A stretch of 64,000 bases of DNA from Nitrosomonas sp. (GTDB lineage: Bacteria > Pseudomonadota > Gammaproteobacteria > Burkholderiales > Nitrosomonadaceae), in NCBI GenBank assembly GCA_016703745.1, contig JADJBK010000006.1:186001-250000 (forward strand), written 5' to 3'. Positions 52,469 through 62,193 of this stretch are shown one piece after another. The stretch's first letter is position 1; every line of letters begins with the position of its first letter. Under the pieces are notes generated by a model. The model worked only from the letters and a program-made list of their open reading frames with translations. It had not been told where the DNA came from and did no database searches. Both the position numbers and the translations under genes were made by a program.

Positions 52469-53515
52469 TTAGTTGACTGACGATGAATTTTCAGCAAGAT
52501 GATGCGTATTGCGCTCAAGCAGTTCGGCATGCTCACCCAGATGACGAATCATGCCGCCCCGAACTTCATCCACTGCTCGTTTAATCGCGCTACAAAATGC
52601 TACCTTGTCTGCTGAGCCGTGACTTTTAATGACGATTCCGCGCAGACCCAGCAGGCTAGCGCCATTATACTGACGATGATCGACTCTTCGCTTGAAAGCG
52701 TTGATAACTGGCATGGCGACGATTCCGGCCAGTTTGGTCAACAAATTGCGCTTGAATTCCTCACGCAAGTAACTGGCCAGCATTTGTGCCAGTCCTTCCG
52801 ATGTTTTTAATGCGACATTGCCGACAAAACCATCGCATACCACAACGTTAGTCGTGCCTTTATAAATATCATTGCCTTCAACATTGCCATAGAAATTCAG
52901 ATCACTGGCGCGAAACAGCTCGGCAGCGTGCTTAACTACGTCATTGCCCTTGATGTCTTCTTCGCCGATATTCAATAATCCGACAGTAGGAGCAGGAATA
53001 TTCTCGACAGACGAAACCAGTGTTGCGCCCATCACGCCAAACTGCAGCAGGTGTTCTGCCGTGCAGTTAATATTTGCTCCAAGGTCGAGCACGTAGGTAT
53101 GTCCGGTAATGGTAGGGAGGATTACGGCCAGCGCCGGCCGGTCAATACCGGGTATCGTCTTGAGCACAAAACGGGAAGTGGCCAATAATGCACCAGTATT
53201 TCCAGCGCTGACGCAGGCGTGAGCCTCACCGCTTTTGACCAGATTGATACTGACCCGCATCGAGGAATCTTTTTTGTTACGCAGTGCCAGTGCCGGTGAT
53301 TCGTCCATGCCTACCACCTCGCTGGCAGGTTGTATTCTAAGTCTCGGACTGAGTGCAACGTTGAGTGCCCTGAGTTCTGCTTCGATTGCGGTTTGAATGC
53401 CAACCAGCACGATATCGGTTTCCTGATCCTGGCGCAGGTATTCAATGACGGAGGGCACGGTAACATGCGGACCATGATCACCACCCATGCAGTCGATTGC
53501 AACTGTGGTATTCAC
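52469..53515 (-). CDS. plsX: Phosphate acyltransferase PlsX
   Basis: 348 aa. VAIDCMGGDHGPHVTVPSV, then RKKDSSM-like LRNKKDSSMRVSINLVKSG and DLGANINCTAEHLLQFGVMG are diagnostic. It converts acyl-ACP to acyl-phosphate for phospholipid synthesis. It sits between rpmF and fabH in the canonical order. Confidence 0.97.
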   Translation of the reverse strand: MNTTVAIDCMGGDHGPHVTVPSVIEYLRQDQETDIVLVGIQTAIEAELRALNVALSPRLRIQPASEVVGMDESPALALRNKKDSSMRVSINLVKSGEAHACVSAGNTGALLATSRFVLKTIPGIDRPALAVILPTITGHTYVLDLGANINCTAEHLLQFGVMGATLVSSVENIPAPTVGLLNIGEEDIKGNDVVKHAAELFRASDLNFYGNVEGNDIYKGTTNVVVCDGFVGNVALKTSEGLAQMLASYLREEFKRNLLTKLAGIVAMPVINAFKRRVDHRQYNGASLLGLRGIVIKSHGSADKVAFCSAIKRAVDEVRGGMIRHLGEHAELLERNTHHLAENSSSVN

Positions 53516-53567
53516 TGGTGACGACTATCAGGCAACCCGTCTGGCATGACGAAAAAAAAAGGCAAAA

Positions 53568-53750
53568 TTATTCGTCGTTCTTGGTTTTGAGCACCTTGCG
53601 GCCACGATAAAACCCATTTGGGCTGATATGGTGGCGCAAATGGGTTTCGCCAGTTGTTGGCTCAATTGCCAGCGGGGGTGCGATCAGCGCATCGTGAGAG
53701 CGATGCATCCCTCGTTTTGATGGGGATTTTTTGTTTTGCTGGACGGCCAT
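53568..53750 (-). CDS. rpmF: Ribosomal protein bL32
   Basis: 60 aa from ATG 53750 (MAVQQNKKSPSKRGMHRSHD); the upstream ATG at 53765 is not conserved. HHISPNGFYRGRKV is the typical C-terminal part. The four-Cys zinc ribbon of some bL32 proteins is absent, as usual in proteobacteria. Confidence 0.97.
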   Translation of the reverse strand: MAVQQNKKSPSKRGMHRSHDALIAPPLAIEPTTGETHLRHHISPNGFYRGRKVLKTKNDE

Positions 53751-53864
53751 GATAGTTAGCTCCAAAAATAATCAGTAAAAAACTCAAGAATGAGTGCGGT
53801 AATCATCGGCATCCATTATACAGACGTATAAGGCAGCATTGGTATTGGTTATCAATAATTCGAT

Positions 53865-54371
53865 CTAGTGAGATTGCTTCAATGATTTCAGCGCTGCAAA
53901 AGGGTTAGCTCTATCAGACTGATTTTTAATATCTTTCAGTTTCTCAGCCTGAGGACAATCCATATCTGGATGACGTGGTGATGAGGGGAGTCCTAGGATA
54001 ATCTCGTCCTCAATCAATGCAAAAGCATCCAGTTCTTCTGAGGCCAGTATGGCATCAGCAAGGCTGTCTTCGTCGTATAGAGCGAGTTCCTCTTCGTTTT
54101 TTGCCAGTATCAATTCGGACTTGAGATCGAGTGGGTGCGACATTTTATCCAGGCATCGTTGGCAATGAAGATCAATCATGCCTTTAACCGATACACGAAG
54201 TATGAGCCTGCCATGTCTATCGATAGCACCCTTGAGTGTATAGTCAATCCTGCCGGTGTCATTCGCCAGAAAATCGCGTAAACGAATCAAATTTTCAGGT
54301 AATATGCTGCCACTCAGTGAGTCGGCAGTATGAGAAAATTTAAACGCGTCGATAACCAGTTGCTTGAGCAT
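53865..54371 (-). CDS. yceD: DUF177/YceD family protein
   Basis: 168 aa. Typical features are RGRLILRVSVKGMIDLHCQRCL-like HGRLILRVSVKGMIDLHC followed by QRCLDKM (about residues 60-78), an acidic middle (LALYDEDSLADAILASEELD) and the late PRHPDMDCPQAEKL. The family is linked to 23S rRNA and ribosome assembly and sits upstream of rpmF in most bacteria. It is the first gene of this minus-strand operon, divergent from maf. Confidence 0.92.
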   Translation of the reverse strand: MLKQLVIDAFKFSHTADSLSGSILPENLIRLRDFLANDTGRIDYTLKGAIDRHGRLILRVSVKGMIDLHCQRCLDKMSHPLDLKSELILAKNEEELALYDEDSLADAILASEELDAFALIEDEIILGLPSSPRHPDMDCPQAEKLKDIKNQSDRANPFAALKSLKQSH

Positions 54372-54477
54372 AAGGCGCGCATGTTATATTTTTTACGCTA
54401 ACGTGTCAAAAAATGTCGATCAGCTGCCCCGATCGCCTCGGTGTGCCTCCATTTCCATTTTAACTCCTGTCTGAATA

Positions 54478-55062
54478 ATGACTTTCCCGCGACTTGTTTT
54501 GGGTTCCAGTTCTTTATATCGGCGCGAGCTGCTTGCGCGATTAGAAATTCCATTTGAAACTGCAAATCCGGCAATCGATGAATCTGCATTGCCTGATGAA
54601 TTGCCATCGACGACCGCATTGCGATTGGCGACTGAAAAAGCATATGCGGTGGCGAGACAGTTTTCCGATGCCCTGATTATTGCGGCGGATCAAGTAGCGG
54701 TGCTGGATGGCAATCACTTGGGGAAACCCTATAATCATGCCAATGCAACCAGGCAGTTATGTCAGATGCGCGGCAGGGAGGTGGTTTTTCACACAGCATT
54801 GTGTTTATTTAACAGCCGTTCTAAGCGTATTCAATCCCGGGTTGTGCCATGTGCAGTACAGTTCCGGCAGATAAGTGATCGCCAGATTGAACGCTACCTG
54901 TCCAGGGAGCAGCCATATCACTGTGCGGGCAGTGCTAAATCGGAGGGATTGGGGATTGCGCTGATTGAACGTATTGCGGGTGATGATCCCAATGCATTAA
55001 TTGGTCTGCCGCTGATCGCACTGGTGGAGATGCTGGGCAATGAAGGCGTGGAGGTATTGTAA
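54478..55062 (+). CDS. Maf-type nucleoside triphosphate pyrophosphatase
   Basis: 194 aa. LVLGSSSLYRRELLARLEIPF, DESALPDE, ALIIAADQVAVLDG, LGKPYNHANATRQL and SAKSEGLGIALIERIAGDDPNALIGLPL are the Maf motifs; YceF-type members hydrolyse modified NTPs such as m7GTP. It is divergent from the DUF177 gene, the normal location for the YceF subgroup. Confidence 0.95.
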   Translation: MTFPRLVLGSSSLYRRELLARLEIPFETANPAIDESALPDELPSTTALRLATEKAYAVARQFSDALIIAADQVAVLDGNHLGKPYNHANATRQLCQMRGREVVFHTALCLFNSRSKRIQSRVVPCAVQFRQISDRQIERYLSREQPYHCAGSAKSEGLGIALIERIAGDDPNALIGLPLIALVEMLGNEGVEVL

Positions 55063-55065
55063 TCA

Positions 55066-56472
55066 ATGGCGATAATTTTCTCATTTACCGATGTAGCCAG
55101 ATTTAATGAGCGGGACTGGTTCAGAGCACATGCGAGACGTGCTATGGTCAGTCTGATGATGGCCGGCGCGCTGATGGTGGCGGGTGGCGTCGCTGTTGCC
55201 CAGATAAGTTCTCCTGCGGTCGATCGCCACATTGATCGAGCGGTGAATCTGTCGGTTACGGCAAGTGATCAAAACCTGACTTTGGCACAAGCGTTGGAGC
55301 GGGTTCTGCAAAATAATCCTGAATTGGCTGCTGCTGCCAGAGAAATCAGTGCGTTTGAAGGCACAAAACTGCAAGCCAGTATTTTCAGGAATCCTGATTT
55401 TATTACTGAAACTGAGGAAATCAATTCTCACAATCGTAACATCCAGCCGTTTGTGACGTTGCGCATCAGTCAGTTATTCGAGTTGGGCGGCAAACGGCAT
55501 GCTCGGATGAATGTGGCAGGGTTGGCTCAGGAAGTGGCGCAGCAGGCATATGAAGTCAAACGTGTCGAAATTATGGCGCGTACAGCAGATGCTTTTATCG
55601 ATGTGCTGGAAGGGCAGGCGCTGGTCGGTGTGCTCGAAGATACTCTGCAATTGACTGAACTTGCGCTGAATACCGCTAATAAACGTGTTGCAACAGATAA
55701 GGCGCCCCCCATGGAGGCGATTCGTTCCAAGGTGAATTTATCCACCGTCAGTGTCGAACTTGAGCAGGCGAAGCGCAGCCTGGCAGCAGCGAAAGGCAGA
55801 CTGACCCTGCTGTGGGGAGAGTCTACGCCACCATTCAGTCTGGTTCAGGGGGAGCTGGAATCATTTGTGACCATTCCCGAACTTGACCGCCTGCTTGAAC
55901 ATATCGAAACAAATCCGGTGCTGCTGCAAAGCAGCAAGCAAATTACACAACGTGAAGCGATGTTTGAACTCGAAAATGCGCGCCGCATTCCCGATATCCG
56001 GCTGGGTGCTGCTATCCGACGCTATCTGGAACTGGATCAGAACACGGCCTTGCTTGATATGTCGATTCCCATCCCGATTTTTGACCGTAATCAGGGTAAT
56101 CGACTGGAAGCGCAGCAGAGGATCTATCAGGCGCGTGATCAACGCATGGCTGCTGAACTGCTGTTGAGATCCGAATTAACACGTGTTTATGAAAGTTTGC
56201 GTGCGGCGCAGGGAGAAACACAGACGTTGCGCGATGAAGTGCTGCCCGGGGCGCAAAAGGCGTTTGAATTAACCAACCGTGGCTATCAGCTCGGCAAGTT
56301 CAGTTTTCTGGAAATGCTGGATGCGCAACGGACCTATTTTCAGAACAGAACGCTTTATGTGCGTGCGCTCGCCAACTACCAGCGGCTGGTCAACGCGCTT
56401 GAGCGGCTGGTAGCCGCGCCACTCGAACATTTCGCATCGTCATCGGGGCTCCACCCACAAAAACGGGAATAA
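55066..56472 (+). CDS. czcC: CzcC-like outer-membrane efflux protein (TolC family)
   Basis: 468 aa. The frame starts 3 bp after maf, with GGAGG upstream. A hydrophobic signal segment (MVSLMMAGALMVAGGVAVA) begins at residue 27, so a start at 55144 is an alternative. Two outer-membrane efflux repeats follow (SLTLAQAL-like QNLTLAQALERVLQNNPELA, and later RIYQARDQRMAAELLLRSEL). This is the exit duct of a three-part metal efflux pump with the next two genes. Confidence 0.9.
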   Translation: MAIIFSFTDVARFNERDWFRAHARRAMVSLMMAGALMVAGGVAVAQISSPAVDRHIDRAVNLSVTASDQNLTLAQALERVLQNNPELAAAAREISAFEGTKLQASIFRNPDFITETEEINSHNRNIQPFVTLRISQLFELGGKRHARMNVAGLAQEVAQQAYEVKRVEIMARTADAFIDVLEGQALVGVLEDTLQLTELALNTANKRVATDKAPPMEAIRSKVNLSTVSVELEQAKRSLAAAKGRLTLLWGESTPPFSLVQGELESFVTIPELDRLLEHIETNPVLLQSSKQITQREAMFELENARRIPDIRLGAAIRRYLELDQNTALLDMSIPIPIFDRNQGNRLEAQQRIYQARDQRMAAELLLRSELTRVYESLRAAQGETQTLRDEVLPGAQKAFELTNRGYQLGKFSFLEMLDAQRTYFQNRTLYVRALANYQRLVNALERLVAAPLEHFASSSGLHPQKRE

Positions 56473-56475
56473 TTC

Positions 56476-57978
56476 ATGAATACTGCGCGGTACTTACCTT
56501 TTGTTGTGGTCATCCTGATTGGCATGGCGCTTGCTGCCGGAATTCTTTTGCTGGACGAGCCGGAATCCCCTGTTTCTGACGCACAGCCATCGCTGACTGC
56601 TGTCGATGCGGCACCTGATGCCGAACTGGAGAAAGGTCCAAAGGGTGGGCTATTATTTGTCAAAGATAAATTTTCGCTGGAATTGACCATTTATGAAAAA
56701 GGAGTGCCGCCCCATTTCAGGGTTTATCTCTATGAGAATGGCAAACCCGTCGCGCCCGCGACTGTAAATGTGACCATTGCGTTATCACGGCTTGGTAAGG
56801 CGGCGCAGGTTTATCAGCTAAAACCAGCGGGCAATTATTTGACCAGTGATCAGGAAGTGGAGGAGCCGCACTCGTTTGAAATGGTGATTGCGGCTGACCA
56901 TCAAGGTAAAACCTATCGCTGGGGGCACAGCCAGATTGAGGGGCGGGTGGAGATGGATGATGCGACCCTTGCCAGTAGTGGAATCAAAATCGCGACTGCC
57001 GGCCCGGCAGCGATTCAACCCAAAATCACCTTGCCGGGCGAAATCATTTTCAATGAACACAAGATTGTGCATGTTGTCCCCCGGTTACCAGGAATGGTGG
57101 TGGCAGTCCAGGCGCATCATGGTCAGAAGATGAGCAAGGGTGATGTGCTGATGGTGATCGAGAGTCCGGTGCTGGCTGAGTTGCGCAGTCAGTATTTGTC
57201 CGCGCACAGTCGTCTGCAATTGGCGGAAGCAGTCTTCAAGCGAGAAGAGACCTTATGGCAGGAAAAAATCACCGCCAAGCAGGATTATCTGGTGGCTAAA
57301 CAGCAGTGGCAGGAAGCCAGAATTGTACTGAAACTGGCGGCTGAACGTCTGCATGCGCTGGGTGTATCCCCGGAATCAGGAATGACGGAAAAAAATCTTG
57401 CCCGTTATGAATTGCGTTCGCCAATCAGTGGAATCATCATCGATAAGGCAGTGGTTATGGGCGAGGCGGTTACTGAGAACAAGACTGTTTTTATCGTAGC
57501 GGACATGTCCTCCATCTGGGCTGCGGTCAAGGTGTTTCCATCCGATCTGCATCTTGTTCATGTTGGCCAAAAGGCAATTATCCGAGCCGACGCACAGGAT
57601 CTGCAGCAACAGGGGACAGTGATCTATGTAACGACATTGCTCGATAACGTTACCCGCACCGCGATCGCCCGTGTTGAACTCGATAATCATACGGAGAAAT
57701 GGCGCCCGGGGATGTTTGTCAAGGCGGATTTGTTGACCGGAATGATCGAGGTTCCGGTCGCGGTATCGCTGGATGCCGTGCAGACACTGCGCGATAGCCC
57801 GGTAGTATTTGGCCGCTATGGCGATTATCTGGAGATGCGTCCACTCAAGCTGGGCGCGAGTGATGACAAACTGGTTGAAGTGGTTGAAGGCCTGTCGGTC
57901 GGCGAGCAGTATGCGGTGGGTAACAGTTATGCCATTAAGGCGGAGCTGGGTAAGGCGGGGGCATCGCATGATCATTGA
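56476..57978 (+). CDS. czcB: CzcB-like periplasmic adaptor of an RND metal pump
   Basis: 500 aa. It has an N-terminal membrane anchor (LPFVVVILIGMALAAGILLL) and a CzcB-type N-terminal domain (GPKGGLLFVKDKFSLELTIYEKGVPPHFRVYLYENGKP). A lipoyl/hairpin core (VAVQAHHGQKMSKGDVLMVIESP) and beta-barrel domains follow. It links the inner-membrane pump to CzcC. It starts 3 bp after czcC and ends overlapping the next gene's region. Confidence 0.9.
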   Translation: MNTARYLPFVVVILIGMALAAGILLLDEPESPVSDAQPSLTAVDAAPDAELEKGPKGGLLFVKDKFSLELTIYEKGVPPHFRVYLYENGKPVAPATVNVTIALSRLGKAAQVYQLKPAGNYLTSDQEVEEPHSFEMVIAADHQGKTYRWGHSQIEGRVEMDDATLASSGIKIATAGPAAIQPKITLPGEIIFNEHKIVHVVPRLPGMVVAVQAHHGQKMSKGDVLMVIESPVLAELRSQYLSAHSRLQLAEAVFKREETLWQEKITAKQDYLVAKQQWQEARIVLKLAAERLHALGVSPESGMTEKNLARYELRSPISGIIIDKAVVMGEAVTENKTVFIVADMSSIWAAVKVFPSDLHLVHVGQKAIIRADAQDLQQQGTVIYVTTLLDNVTRTAIARVELDNHTEKWRPGMFVKADLLTGMIEVPVAVSLDAVQTLRDSPVVFGRYGDYLEMRPLKLGASDDKLVEVVEGLSVGEQYAVGNSYAIKAELGKAGASHDH

Positions 57979-58010
57979 CGCGCGAATGCGTTTTTCCAGA
58001 AAGGCGTCAC

Positions 58011-61000
58011 ATGTTTGAGCACCTGCTGCGAGCGGTCATTCATCATCGCGGACTCGTACTGCTGGCCGTGCTGGCGATGGCATTGCTGGGCGTGTACAGT
58101 TATCAGAAACTGCCAATCGACGCGGTACCCGATATTACCAATGTTCAGGTGCAGATCAATACGGCTGCGCCTGGCTATTCGCCAATGGAAGTCGAGCAGC
58201 GCATCACGTTTCCGGTTGAAACCATCATGGCGGGTATTCCCGGACTGGATTACACCCGCTCGCTGTCGCGTTATGGCCTGTCGCAAGTGACGGTTATTTT
58301 CGAGGAAGGCGTCGATATCTATTTTGCCCGCCAGCTGGTCAGCCAGCGTATCCAGGAAGCAAAAGGCAGATTGCCCGCCGGAATTGAGCCGTCAATGGGG
58401 CCAACATCGACCGGTCTGGGTGAAATTTTCATGTGGACGGTTGGAGCCGAAGCCGGCGCGCGTAAACCGGATGGTACGGCTTATACGCCAACTGATCTGC
58501 GCGAGATCCAGGACTGGATCGTGCGGCCGCTGCTACGCGTCGTCAAAGGTGTAACCGAAATCAATACCGTTGGCGGGTTCGTCAAACAGTATCACGTCAC
58601 GCCCTTTCCCGAAAAACTGGTTGCTTACGGACTGACGCTGCAGGACATCGTGACCGCGCTGGAACGCAATAATCTCAACCTGGGCGCGGGGTACATCGAA
58701 AAAAGTGGTAGCCAGTACCTGGTGCGGTTGCCTGGGCAGGTCACCAATATCGACGAGATCGGTGAAATCACGCTTGGTAGCAGGCAAGGGACGCCGCTGC
58801 GCATCAAGGATGTCGCAGATATCCTGATCGGCAAGGAGTTGCGAACCGGTGCGGCCACGCAGAACGGCGAGGAGGTGGTACTGGGCACAGCGCACATGCT
58901 GATTGGTGAGAATAGCCGCACAGTGGCGCGCGCGGTTGCCGACAAACTGGTAGAGGTCAATCGCAGTCTGCCATCAGGCATTGTTGCTACTCCTGTGTAC
59001 GATCGTACCAGACTGGTGGACGGCACCATTCGCACGGTTGCGTCCAATCTGATCGAAGGCGCGGCGCTGGTCATCGCGGTGCTGTTCATTTTTCTCGGCA
59101 ATATCCGCGCGGCGGTGATTACCGCGCTGGTTATCCCATTATCGATGCTGTTCACCTTGAGTGGCATGGTGGCCAACCAGATCAGCGCCAATCTGATGAG
59201 TCTGGGGGCGCTGGATTTCGGAATTATCGTCGATGGCGCCATTGTGATTGTGGAGAACAGTATTCGGCGTCTGGCACAGGAGCAGCAAAAGCTGGGGCGA
59301 ATATTGAGTAAGGCAGAACGGCTGGCAATAGTGTTTTCCGCGACCCAGCAAACCCGGCGGGCGCTGATTTACGGGCAGATCATCATTATGGTGGTGTATA
59401 TCCCGATTTTTGCGCTGACGGGTGTCGAGGGCAAGATGTTCCATCCCATGGCATTCACCGTGGTGGTGGCATTGATCGGCGCGATGATTCTGTCGGTGAC
59501 TTTTGTGCCGGCTGCAATTGCACTTTTTCTGGGCGGCGCCGTGTCAGACAAGGAAAGCTGGATCGTGACGCGCAGCAAACGTCTGTATGAGCCGATGCTC
59601 ACGGGCGTCATGCGCAATCAGGCATTGACTGTAACGGTTGCGCTGATGGCGATTGTGTTGTCAGCATTGCTGGCTACCCGTCTGGGCAGTGAATTCGTTC
59701 CCAGTTTGAATGAAGGCGATATTGCGCTGCATGCGCTGCGTATTCCCGGCACCAGTCTCTCCACGGCAATCGACATGCAGACCGAGCTTGAAAAAACAAT
59801 CCGCACGTTTCCAGAAGTGGAGCGCGTATTTGCCAAGATCGGTACGGCGGAAATTGCCACCGACCCCATGCCACCCAGCGTGGCGGACATTTTTATCATG
59901 CTCAAACCGCAGGTGGAATGGTCCGGGCCTTATCGCACCAAGGATGAGCTGATTGCAGCCATGGAACAAAAGGTGCTGCAGGTGCCAGGCAATAACTATG
60001 AATTCACGCAGCCGATCGAGATGCGCTTCAATGAACTGATCGCCGGCGTGCGTGCCGATGTCGCGGTCAAGGTATTCGGAGACGACATGGCGACCCTGCT
60101 TGCTCTGGGTGAGCAGGTCGAGGCATTGATGACGACGGTGCCGGGTGCGGCGGATGTCAAGGTGGAGCAGGTGACCGGTTTGCCGGTATTGTCAATCGAG
60201 ATCGACCGCGCCAGCATCGCGCGCTATGGACTTGATGTTGCTGATGTGCAGGATGCGGTGGCCATCGCGGTTGCCGGTAAACAGGTTGGTCTGATCTATG
60301 AGGGGGATCGGCGCTTCGAACTGCAGGTACGTCTGCCGGAAGGGCTGCGGGCAGATATCGAAGCGTTGCGCTATTTGCCTATCGGCCTGCCCGTTGCTAC
60401 AGGTCAGCCGGGCGCAGCGGCAATGGCACCATCCTTGCCTGTGATGCCGTCGCCAGGAATGGCGGCAACTGGTCTGGTGAACTTCGTCACGCTGGGCGAA
60501 GTGGCAACATTACGTATTATTGAAGAACCCAACCAGATCAGCCGCGAGAATGGCAAGCGGCGCGTGGTAGTGACAGCTAACGTGCGTGGGCGGGATCTGG
60601 GTTCGTTTGTGAACGAAACACAGGCCCTGGTCAATGAGCGGGTGGACATTCCTGTGGGATACTGGCTGACATGGGGCGGGCAGTTTGAGCAAATGATCTC
60701 GGCTGCTGAACGGTTGCAGATTGTCGTGCCTGTTTCGCTGGTATTGATTTATGTCTTGCTCTACAGCATGTTTGGCAACTTTCGTGATGGGCTGCTGGTG
60801 TTCACGGGCGTGCCGTTTGCGTTGACTGGCGGGGTACTGGCGCTGTGGCTGCGGGATATTCCGCTATCCATTTCTGCCGGTGTTGGCTTTATTGCCCTGT
60901 CCGGTATCGCGGTGCTGAACGGACTGGTGATGCTGTCATTCATTCGGGAATTGCGCAGCGAAGGCCATACACTGGATGATGCCGTGCACACCGGCGCATT

Positions 61001-61211
61001 GGCGCGACTGCGCCCGGTACTGATGACGGCATTGACCGATGCCATCGGTTTCGCACCCATGGCGCTGGCGACAGATATTGGAGCGGAAGTACAGCGTCCG
61101 CTGGCAACCGTTGTCATTGGCGGTATTCTCTCCTCGACCCTGCTGACTCTGCTGGTGTTGCCGGTACTATACAGATTGTCACATCGGTCAGATAAACCGG
61201 ATAGGTCTTGA
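58011..61211 (+). CDS. czcA: CzcA-type heavy-metal RND efflux pump
   Basis: About 1066 aa from ATG 58011 (MFEHLLRAVIHHRGLVLLAV), preceded by AAAGGCG. Twelve membrane helices in two halves, with two large periplasmic loops. TM4 carries ALDFGIIVDGAIVIVEN, the DFGxxxDGAxxxVEN signature of the HME1 (Zn/Co/Cd) subgroup rather than the Cu/Ag subgroup, so a role in zinc, cobalt or cadmium export is likely. An Ala/Met/Pro-rich insert (about residues 798-825) is unusual. Proton-driven antiporter. Confidence 0.93.
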   Translation: MFEHLLRAVIHHRGLVLLAVLAMALLGVYSYQKLPIDAVPDITNVQVQINTAAPGYSPMEVEQRITFPVETIMAGIPGLDYTRSLSRYGLSQVTVIFEEGVDIYFARQLVSQRIQEAKGRLPAGIEPSMGPTSTGLGEIFMWTVGAEAGARKPDGTAYTPTDLREIQDWIVRPLLRVVKGVTEINTVGGFVKQYHVTPFPEKLVAYGLTLQDIVTALERNNLNLGAGYIEKSGSQYLVRLPGQVTNIDEIGEITLGSRQGTPLRIKDVADILIGKELRTGAATQNGEEVVLGTAHMLIGENSRTVARAVADKLVEVNRSLPSGIVATPVYDRTRLVDGTIRTVASNLIEGAALVIAVLFIFLGNIRAAVITALVIPLSMLFTLSGMVANQISANLMSLGALDFGIIVDGAIVIVENSIRRLAQEQQKLGRILSKAERLAIVFSATQQTRRALIYGQIIIMVVYIPIFALTGVEGKMFHPMAFTVVVALIGAMILSVTFVPAAIALFLGGAVSDKESWIVTRSKRLYEPMLTGVMRNQALTVTVALMAIVLSALLATRLGSEFVPSLNEGDIALHALRIPGTSLSTAIDMQTELEKTIRTFPEVERVFAKIGTAEIATDPMPPSVADIFIMLKPQVEWSGPYRTKDELIAAMEQKVLQVPGNNYEFTQPIEMRFNELIAGVRADVAVKVFGDDMATLLALGEQVEALMTTVPGAADVKVEQVTGLPVLSIEIDRASIARYGLDVADVQDAVAIAVAGKQVGLIYEGDRRFELQVRLPEGLRADIEALRYLPIGLPVATGQPGAAAMAPSLPVMPSPGMAATGLVNFVTLGEVATLRIIEEPNQISRENGKRRVVVTANVRGRDLGSFVNETQALVNERVDIPVGYWLTWGGQFEQMISAAERLQIVVPVSLVLIYVLLYSMFGNFRDGLLVFTGVPFALTGGVLALWLRDIPLSISAGVGFIALSGIAVLNGLVMLSFIRELRSEGHTLDDAVHTGALARLRPVLMTALTDAIGFAPMALATDIGAEVQRPLATVVIGGILSSTLLTLLVLPVLYRLSHRSDKPDRS

Positions 61212-61346
61212 TGGAGTTGAGCGTTATATTCGGGTTATGGGCAGGTTGTCGGATTTTTTTACACTTTGCGTGATGTCTATTATCTGGCAAATGTAGCACG
61301 GTTGTAATATATTGATTGTAATATTTTAATTCGCCTTTCTTAAAAA
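61212..61346. other. Intergenic region upstream of the HPr-rel-A cluster
   Basis: No gene. The AT-rich sequence may hold activator sites for the sigma-54 promoter that follows; none identified. Confidence 0.4.
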
Positions 61347-61362
61347 TGGCACAGGATATGCT
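61347..61362 (+). promoter_or_regulatory. Sigma-54-like promoter of the HPr-rel-A cluster
   Basis: TGGCAC-AGGAT-ATGCT, a perfect -24 box and a -12 box with GC at the correct spacing (one mismatch, ATGC for TTGC). About 100 bp upstream of the first gene. Confidence 0.65.
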
Positions 61363-61463
61363 TCTACTTAAATAGACGTTCAGAAATTTATTTTTCTTGT
61401 ACGTGGGGTTGTTATACTAGCGAAGTTGATTGGCTTAATGATTTGTTACAAGAGGTAAAAATT

Positions 61464-61895
61464 ATGTCTGAGAAAAAAATGCCACAATCGGTAGCGAGTG
61501 ACTTGAGAAATGATGGATTGGCCGTTGCTCCTCAGCCCAAGCGCAGACGGCTGCTCAAAAGTACAGTCGCCATTCCGGTAATTATGACGCTTTCCAGTGG
61601 TGCGGCGCTGGCTCGTACCAGCAATCTGGTGGGGAGTGTCGATATTGGAAATGCCGCCACGGTAACGAATGCACAGAATCAACCGCAAATTGTCTGTGCA
61701 ATACCGGATCCTCTTCAAGATCAATCGGGTGCGCCGCCTTATGATCTGGGTACTTCGCCACAAGCCACGCTGGCTCCGGCAGAACTCTCGCCCGCAGGCC
61801 AGGCTGCTTTTTGTCAGAGTCCCCCTCAAAATGGAATTCTGATTTCGGCAACTGCGTTTACGTCACTGCAGGCCAAAGGATTACAAATTCTTTAA
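61464..61895 (+). CDS. Small exported protein with twin-arginine-like signal, unknown
   Basis: 143 aa from ATG 61464, with AGAGGTA upstream. RRRLLKSTVAIPVIMTLSSG followed by ALA resembles a Tat signal, but it starts unusually late (about residue 34). The mature part has only two Cys (VCAIPDP and FCQSPP) and is rich in Pro, Ala and Gln. It is the first gene before a PqqD-like chaperone and an HprK-like kinase, so it may be the cluster's substrate. Confidence 0.75.
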   Translation: MSEKKMPQSVASDLRNDGLAVAPQPKRRRLLKSTVAIPVIMTLSSGAALARTSNLVGSVDIGNAATVTNAQNQPQIVCAIPDPLQDQSGAPPYDLGTSPQATLAPAELSPAGQAAFCQSPPQNGILISATAFTSLQAKGLQIL

Positions 61896-61896
61896 A

Positions 61897-62193
61897 TTGA
61901 GTTTTCTGTCGCAATGGTGCGCAGTGGATTTTGCCTCGTTGCGGGTGGTTGACTGGGATGGGGAGTTTACCGTTTTTCAGCCTGCTGCCGGTAAAACCCA
62001 TTTTCTGAACGAGATGGGGTTGCGCATCTTAGGGCTGCTTGACCAGTCACCTCTAACGCTGGAATACCTGTGCCAGCTTCTGTCGGAGCATTTCTCATTG
62101 CTGCCGGATGAACCATTCATGCAACAGATTCAGAAAACACTGCATCGCTTTGAAGCGCTTGGCCTGATCGCATCCATCCATTCTCACCGGTGA
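61897..62193 (+). CDS. PqqD-family peptide chaperone of the HPr-rel-A type
   Basis: 98 aa with a TTG start 1 bp after the preceding stop. VVDWDGEFTVFQPAAGKTHFLNEMGLRIL and the helical C-terminus follow the PqqD/RRE fold, which binds peptide leaders for modifying enzymes. The ATG-free start and tight spacing imply coupling. Its TGA overlaps the kinase GTG. Confidence 0.82.
   Translation: MSFLSQWCAVDFASLRVVDWDGEFTVFQPAAGKTHFLNEMGLRILGLLDQSPLTLEYLCQLLSEHFSLLPDEPFMQQIQKTLHRFEALGLIASIHSHR

Noticed and set aside
57376..57975. 199-aa minus-strand frame inside czcB
   Set aside because: It lies entirely opposite the conserved CzcB core and has no recognisable motif.
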